Origin: an uncultured Oscillospiraceae bacterium
GTDB taxonomy: Bacteria; Bacillota; Clostridia; Oscillospirales; Oscillospiraceae
Direction: 5' to 3'
NCBI GenBank assembly: GCA_947169975.1
Contig: CAMVRT010000002.1
Coordinates: 1-64,000, forward strand
DNA: 64,000 bases
Under the pieces are notes generated by a model. That model had not been told where the DNA came from. It did not search any database and saw only the letters and a list, made by a program, of their open reading frames with translations. How positions within the stretch are numbered: position 1 is the stretch's first letter; each line of letters opens with the position of its first letter. Below are positions 61,017-64,000 of the stretch, in pieces. A program made the position numbers and the translations under genes.

Positions 61017-61826
61017 TCAAAGGGGCCGGAATTCCGGTTTTCCCTTGGTAAACGTGGTCAGATAGCGGAAGCCGCATTGACGCAGCAGCTCCTGTGTCTG
61101 GGCTGCCCGGCATCCCACATACGCCGGGGAGTGGGCGTCGGAGCCTACGGTGATTATTTCGCCGCCCAGCCGGCGGTAGAGCCGCAGGATGCTTTCGTCC
61201 GGCAGGGGGATGGCACCGCGGTTCGTGTTGCACTCGATGCCGATGCCGCGGGGGATGATCTCCCGGAAGATGGCCTCCACAGCGTCCATATGGGCAGAAA
61301 AGTCCATCTTGAGCCCGGCATTGTCCCAGATGTAGCGTACCGGCAGGGTCAGGTGGCCCAGCACCTGGAATTTGCCCCAGCGGCTCAGGGCCATGACGTC
61401 GTCCAGATAGTCGTCGATGACGTCGTGATAGAACGGCTCGTCCGCCTTGGGTATGTAGTAGAGGTCCTCGTGGCCGTGCCGGGGTCCCATCATGTGGACG
61501 GAGCCGATGACAAAGTCCAGCGCCGGCGCATCCGAGAGCAGCTTCTCCGCCCGGTCAAAGGCCAGAGCAGCCTCGCCCAGCTCCGCGCCCAGCCGGATGG
61601 TCAGCCGGTCGCCCCACTTTTCCCGGGCCTCCTCCGCCTGTCGCACCGCCTCTGCCCAGTTAAACGTGGTCCGGGGAGCATAGGTGCCCCACTCCACGGT
61701 ATCCAGATGGTCGGTAAAGCAGATCTCGTTCAGCCCGCGCTCCACGGCGGCCTCCGCCATCCGGGTCATGGTGTAATGGCCGTCCGGGGAGCATGTGGAA
61801 TGCAGGTGATAGTCAGCAAGATACAT
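61017..61826 (-). CDS. PHP-family histidinol-phosphatase-like hydrolase
   Basis: 269 residues. Metal ligands of the PHP fold are visible: YHLHSTCSPDG at the N-terminus, CFTDHLDTVEWG, VIGSVHMMG, LGHLTLPVRY, and C-terminal VGSDAHSPAYVG. This corresponds to the HisK/HisJ histidinol-phosphatase type. No other histidine genes are nearby, so the substrate may be another phosphate ester. Between dnaJ and rpiB on the same strand. Confidence 0.88.
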   Translation of the reverse strand: MYLADYHLHSTCSPDGHYTMTRMAEAAVERGLNEICFTDHLDTVEWGTYAPRTTFNWAEAVRQAEEAREKWGDRLTIRLGAELGEAALAFDRAEKLLSDAPALDFVIGSVHMMGPRHGHEDLYYIPKADEPFYHDVIDDYLDDVMALSRWGKFQVLGHLTLPVRYIWDNAGLKMDFSAHMDAVEAIFREIIPRGIGIECNTNRGAIPLPDESILRLYRRLGGEIITVGSDAHSPAYVGCRAAQTQELLRQCGFRYLTTFTKGKPEFRPL

Positions 61827-61838
61827 GGCGTATCCTCG

Positions 61839-62978
61839 TTATTTATGAAATTTCTTGAAGAAGCTCTTTTGCTTCTCATAGTTGTTCTCGCCCAGCGACT
61901 CACTGAACTTGCGCAGGGCGTCCTTTTGCTCCTTGTTGAGGCCTCTGGGCGTCTCAATGGTGACGGTGACGTACTGATCACCCCGGCCCCGGCCGTTGAG
62001 AACCGGGATGCCCTTGCCCTTCAGGCGGAAGACGGTGCCCGTCTGGGTACCCTCAGGGATGGCGTACTTCACCTTGCCGTCAATGGTGGGAATCTCCAGT
62101 TCACCGCCCAGCACCGCCTGAGTAAAGGTGATGGGCGCCTCGCAAAACACGGCGGTACCATCTCGGCGGAAAATCTCATGAGGACGCACCATGACAGTGA
62201 TCAGCAGATCGCCGCTGGGGCCTCCGTTGCGACCGGCATGGCCCTGGCCCCGCAGGGAGATGGTCTGCCCGTCGTCGATACCGGCGGGGATGGAGACCTT
62301 GATGGTCTTGCGCTTGCGGACAGCACCCCGGCCGCTGCAGTCCGGGCAGGGCTGGTGGATGATCTTGCCGGTGCCGCCGCACTTGGGGCACACGGTCTGG
62401 GACTGCATGACGCCGAAGGGAGTACGCTGGGCACGGGTCACGGTGCCGCTGCCGCGGCAGTCCGGGCAGACCTCCGGCGTGGTGCCGGGGGCGCAGCCGT
62501 TGCCCTTGCAGGTGGGGCACTGCTCGCTGCGCTCCACTGTGACCTCTTTCTCGCAGCCGAAGGCCGCTTCGGTGAAGCTGATGGCCACACTGGCGCGAAT
62601 GCTCTCGCCCCGCTGGGGACCGTTGCGCCGGGCCGCCGCAGAGCCGAAGCCGCCGCCGAAGAAGCTGCCGAAGATGTCGCCCAGATCGCCGAAATCGAAT
62701 CCGGCGCCGTAGCCGCCCGCTCCGCCGGCGCCCGCCCCGTAGCTGGGATCCACGCCGGCAAAGCCGAACTGGTCGTACCGGGCCTTCTTCTCCGGATCGG
62801 ACAGCACCTCGTTGGCCTCGTTGACCTCCTTGAACTTCTCCTCGGCCTCCTTGTCGCCGGGGTTCATGTCCGGGTGGTACTTCCGGGCCAGCTTTTTATA
62901 CGCTTTTTTGATCTCGTCCTCGCTGGCGTCTCTGGAGACGCCCAGAACCTCGTAGTAATCGCGTTTATCCTGTGCCAT
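61839..62978 (-). CDS. dnaJ: Chaperone protein DnaJ
   Basis: 379 residues, the full type I J-protein. J domain with HPD in [11 protein letters not shown], Gly-rich region ([20 protein letters not shown]), and four zinc-finger repeats: [24 protein letters not shown] and CPDCSGRG. The C-terminal substrate domain is complete. Stimulates the DnaK ATPase and hands over unfolded clients. It lies 74 nt downstream of dnaK, the usual order. Confidence 0.97.
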   Translation of the reverse strand: MAQDKRDYYEVLGVSRDASEDEIKKAYKKLARKYHPDMNPGDKEAEEKFKEVNEANEVLSDPEKKARYDQFGFAGVDPSYGAGAGGAGGYGAGFDFGDLGDIFGSFFGGGFGSAAARRNGPQRGESIRASVAISFTEAAFGCEKEVTVERSEQCPTCKGNGCAPGTTPEVCPDCRGSGTVTRAQRTPFGVMQSQTVCPKCGGTGKIIHQPCPDCSGRGAVRKRKTIKVSIPAGIDDGQTISLRGQGHAGRNGGPSGDLLITVMVRPHEIFRRDGTAVFCEAPITFTQAVLGGELEIPTIDGKVKYAIPEGTQTGTVFRLKGKGIPVLNGRGRGDQYVTVTIETPRGLNKEQKDALRKFSESLGENNYEKQKSFFKKFHK

Positions 62979-63052
62979 GGATGGTCTCTCCTAATAACGC
63001 CGCAAACGGGGGCAGGTCTCCCTGTCCCCCCTTTTGCGGATGCGGTAATTCT

Positions 63053-64000
63053 TTATTTGTTCTGATCGTCGTCGTCCACGACCTTGTAGTCGGCGTCATA
63101 GTACTGACCGCCCTGGGCGCCGCCGGGGTTGGGACCGGCCTGACCGCCCATGTTGGGATCGCCCTGGGGAGCCTGCTGCTGATAGAGCTTCTCGCTCATC
63201 TTGTAGAACAGCTGGGTCAGCTCCTCGGTGGCGGCCTTGATGGCGGCGGTGTCGTCGCCCTTCAGGGTCTCCTTCAGCTTGTCAACGCCGGCCTGGATGG
63301 GGGCCTTCTCGCTCTCGGGCAGCTTGTCGCCCAGCTCGCTGAGGGTCTTCTCGGACTGGTAGACCATCTGGTCGGCCTGGTTGCGGACTTCCACCTTCTC
63401 CTTGATCTTGGCGTCCTCGGCGGCATACTGCTCGGCCTCCTTGACGGCCTTCTCAATGTCCTCCTTGCTCATGTTGGAGGAGGAGGTGATGGTGATGTGC
63501 TGCTCGGTGCCGGTGCCCAGATCCTTGGCGGACACGTTGACGATGCCGTTGGCGTCGATATCGAAGGTCACCTCGATCTGGGGCACACCGCGGCGGGCCG
63601 GAGCGATGCCGTCCAGATGGAAGCGGCCCAGGCTCTTGTTGGCGGCGGCCATCTCGCGCTCGCCCTGCAGCACGTTGACCTCCACGGAGGTCTGGTTATC
63701 AGCGGCGGTGGAGAAGATCTGGCTCTTCTTCACGGGGATGGTGGTGTTGCGCTCGATGAGGCGGGTGCACACGCCGCCCATGGTCTCGATGCCCAGGGAC
63801 AGAGGCGTCACGTCCAGCAGCAGCAGGCCCTTGACGTCGCCGGTCAGCACTCCGGCCTGGAGGGCGGCGCCCATGGCCACGCACTCATCGGGGTTGATGC
63901 CCTTAAAGGGCTCGGCGCCGGTGAAGTTCTTGACGGCCTCCACCACGGCGGGAATACGGCTGGAGCCGCCCACCATCAGCACCTTTGCCAGATCGCTGGG
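63053..64000 (-). CDS. dnaK: Chaperone protein DnaK (C-terminal part, runs off the window)
   Basis: Only the 3' half of the gene is in the window; it continues past base 64000. Visible are the end of the ATPase domain ([40 protein letters not shown]), the linker [18 protein letters not shown], the substrate-binding domain ([20 protein letters not shown]) and the helical lid. The acidic tail ends [14 protein letters not shown]. Upstream grpE and hrcA, usual in Firmicutes, would lie outside the window. Confidence 0.97.
   Translation of the reverse strand, partial: PSDLAKVLMVGGSSRIPAVVEAVKNFTGAEPFKGINPDECVAMGAALQAGVLTGDVKGLLLLDVTPLSLGIETMGGVCTRLIERNTTIPVKKSQIFSTAADNQTSVEVNVLQGEREMAAANKSLGRFHLDGIAPARRGVPQIEVTFDIDANGIVNVSAKDLGTGTEQHITITSSSNMSKEDIEKAVKEAEQYAAEDAKIKEKVEVRNQADQMVYQSEKTLSELGDKLPESEKAPIQAGVDKLKETLKGDDTAAIKAATEELTQLFYKMSEKLYQQQAPQGDPNMGGQAGPNPGGAQGGQYYDADYKVVDDDDQNK

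Overview
The window looks like chromosomal DNA of a GC-rich (roughly 60 % by eye), spore-forming, anaerobic Clostridia, most probably an Oscillospiraceae-type gut bacterium. This assignment is inferred. It rests on an oxygen-sensitive pyruvate:ferredoxin oxidoreductase, SpoVAC, a T-box leader in front of ileS, MurT/GatD, several radical SAM proteins, a sigma factor paired with a serpin, and cohesin/dockerin surface proteins. I found no rRNA, CRISPR array, prophage, transposase or integrase.

Layout. 1-4.4 kb: a 24-codon mini-gene, mnmG, then murT-gatD (peptidoglycan amidation). 4.5-8.1 kb: pyruvate:ferredoxin oxidoreductase on the minus strand. 8.4-12.9 kb: comM-like ATPase, thiI, cinA and a small membrane protein. 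12.9-16.3 kb: T-box, ileS, a truncated tRNA copy and a tRNA-Ala(CGC). 16.3-18.7 kb: an array of small hairpins and an acyltransferase/zinc-ribbon membrane protein pair. 18.7-21.6 kb: ECF sigma factor, membrane-anchored serpin and lipoprotein. 21.7-28.7 kb: CPBP protease, homocysteine methyltransferase, XRE regulator, sugar kinase, Ogt and an SsuA/THI5-type ABC transporter. 28.9-33.3 kb: a secreted dockerin protein followed by a membrane-anchored cohesin protein. 33.4-36.9 kb: truA, GNAT protein, phosphopantetheinyl transferase and ROK kinase. 37-42.7 kb: DUF4340-like lipoprotein with a two-component system, then a cobalamin riboswitch controlling a chelatase-like lipoprotein and a second lipoprotein, then a second mini-gene. 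42.7-48 kb: mnmA with an unusual histidine kinase, and two GAPDH genes flanking a GntR regulator. 48.2-52.1 kb: RND transporter with a large coiled-coil insertion. 52.2-55.4 kb: spoVAC, small ferredoxin, hemW and hypotheticals. 55.5-64 kb: a minus-strand run containing dnaK (partial), dnaJ, a PHP phosphatase, rpiB, a glycosidase-like protein, a SPASM protein, mutY, tdk and a PflA-like radical SAM protein.

How the genes work together. Three genes concern tRNA modification (mnmG and mnmA at U34, thiI at U8), with truA for pseudouridine. Energy and carbon genes (por, two GAPDHs, ROK kinase, rpiB) fit a fermenting anaerobe. The most unusual loci are: the sigma factor whose apparent membrane partner carries a serpin; the secreted-dockerin/anchored-cohesin pair; a GatD homologue without its catalytic Cys and His; a B12-riboswitch surface chelatase unit; a GHKL histidine kinase without a canonical phosphoacceptor His; and two very short related open frames, each lying just before a terminator. 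Functions come from motifs and remembered family features; no database search was possible.
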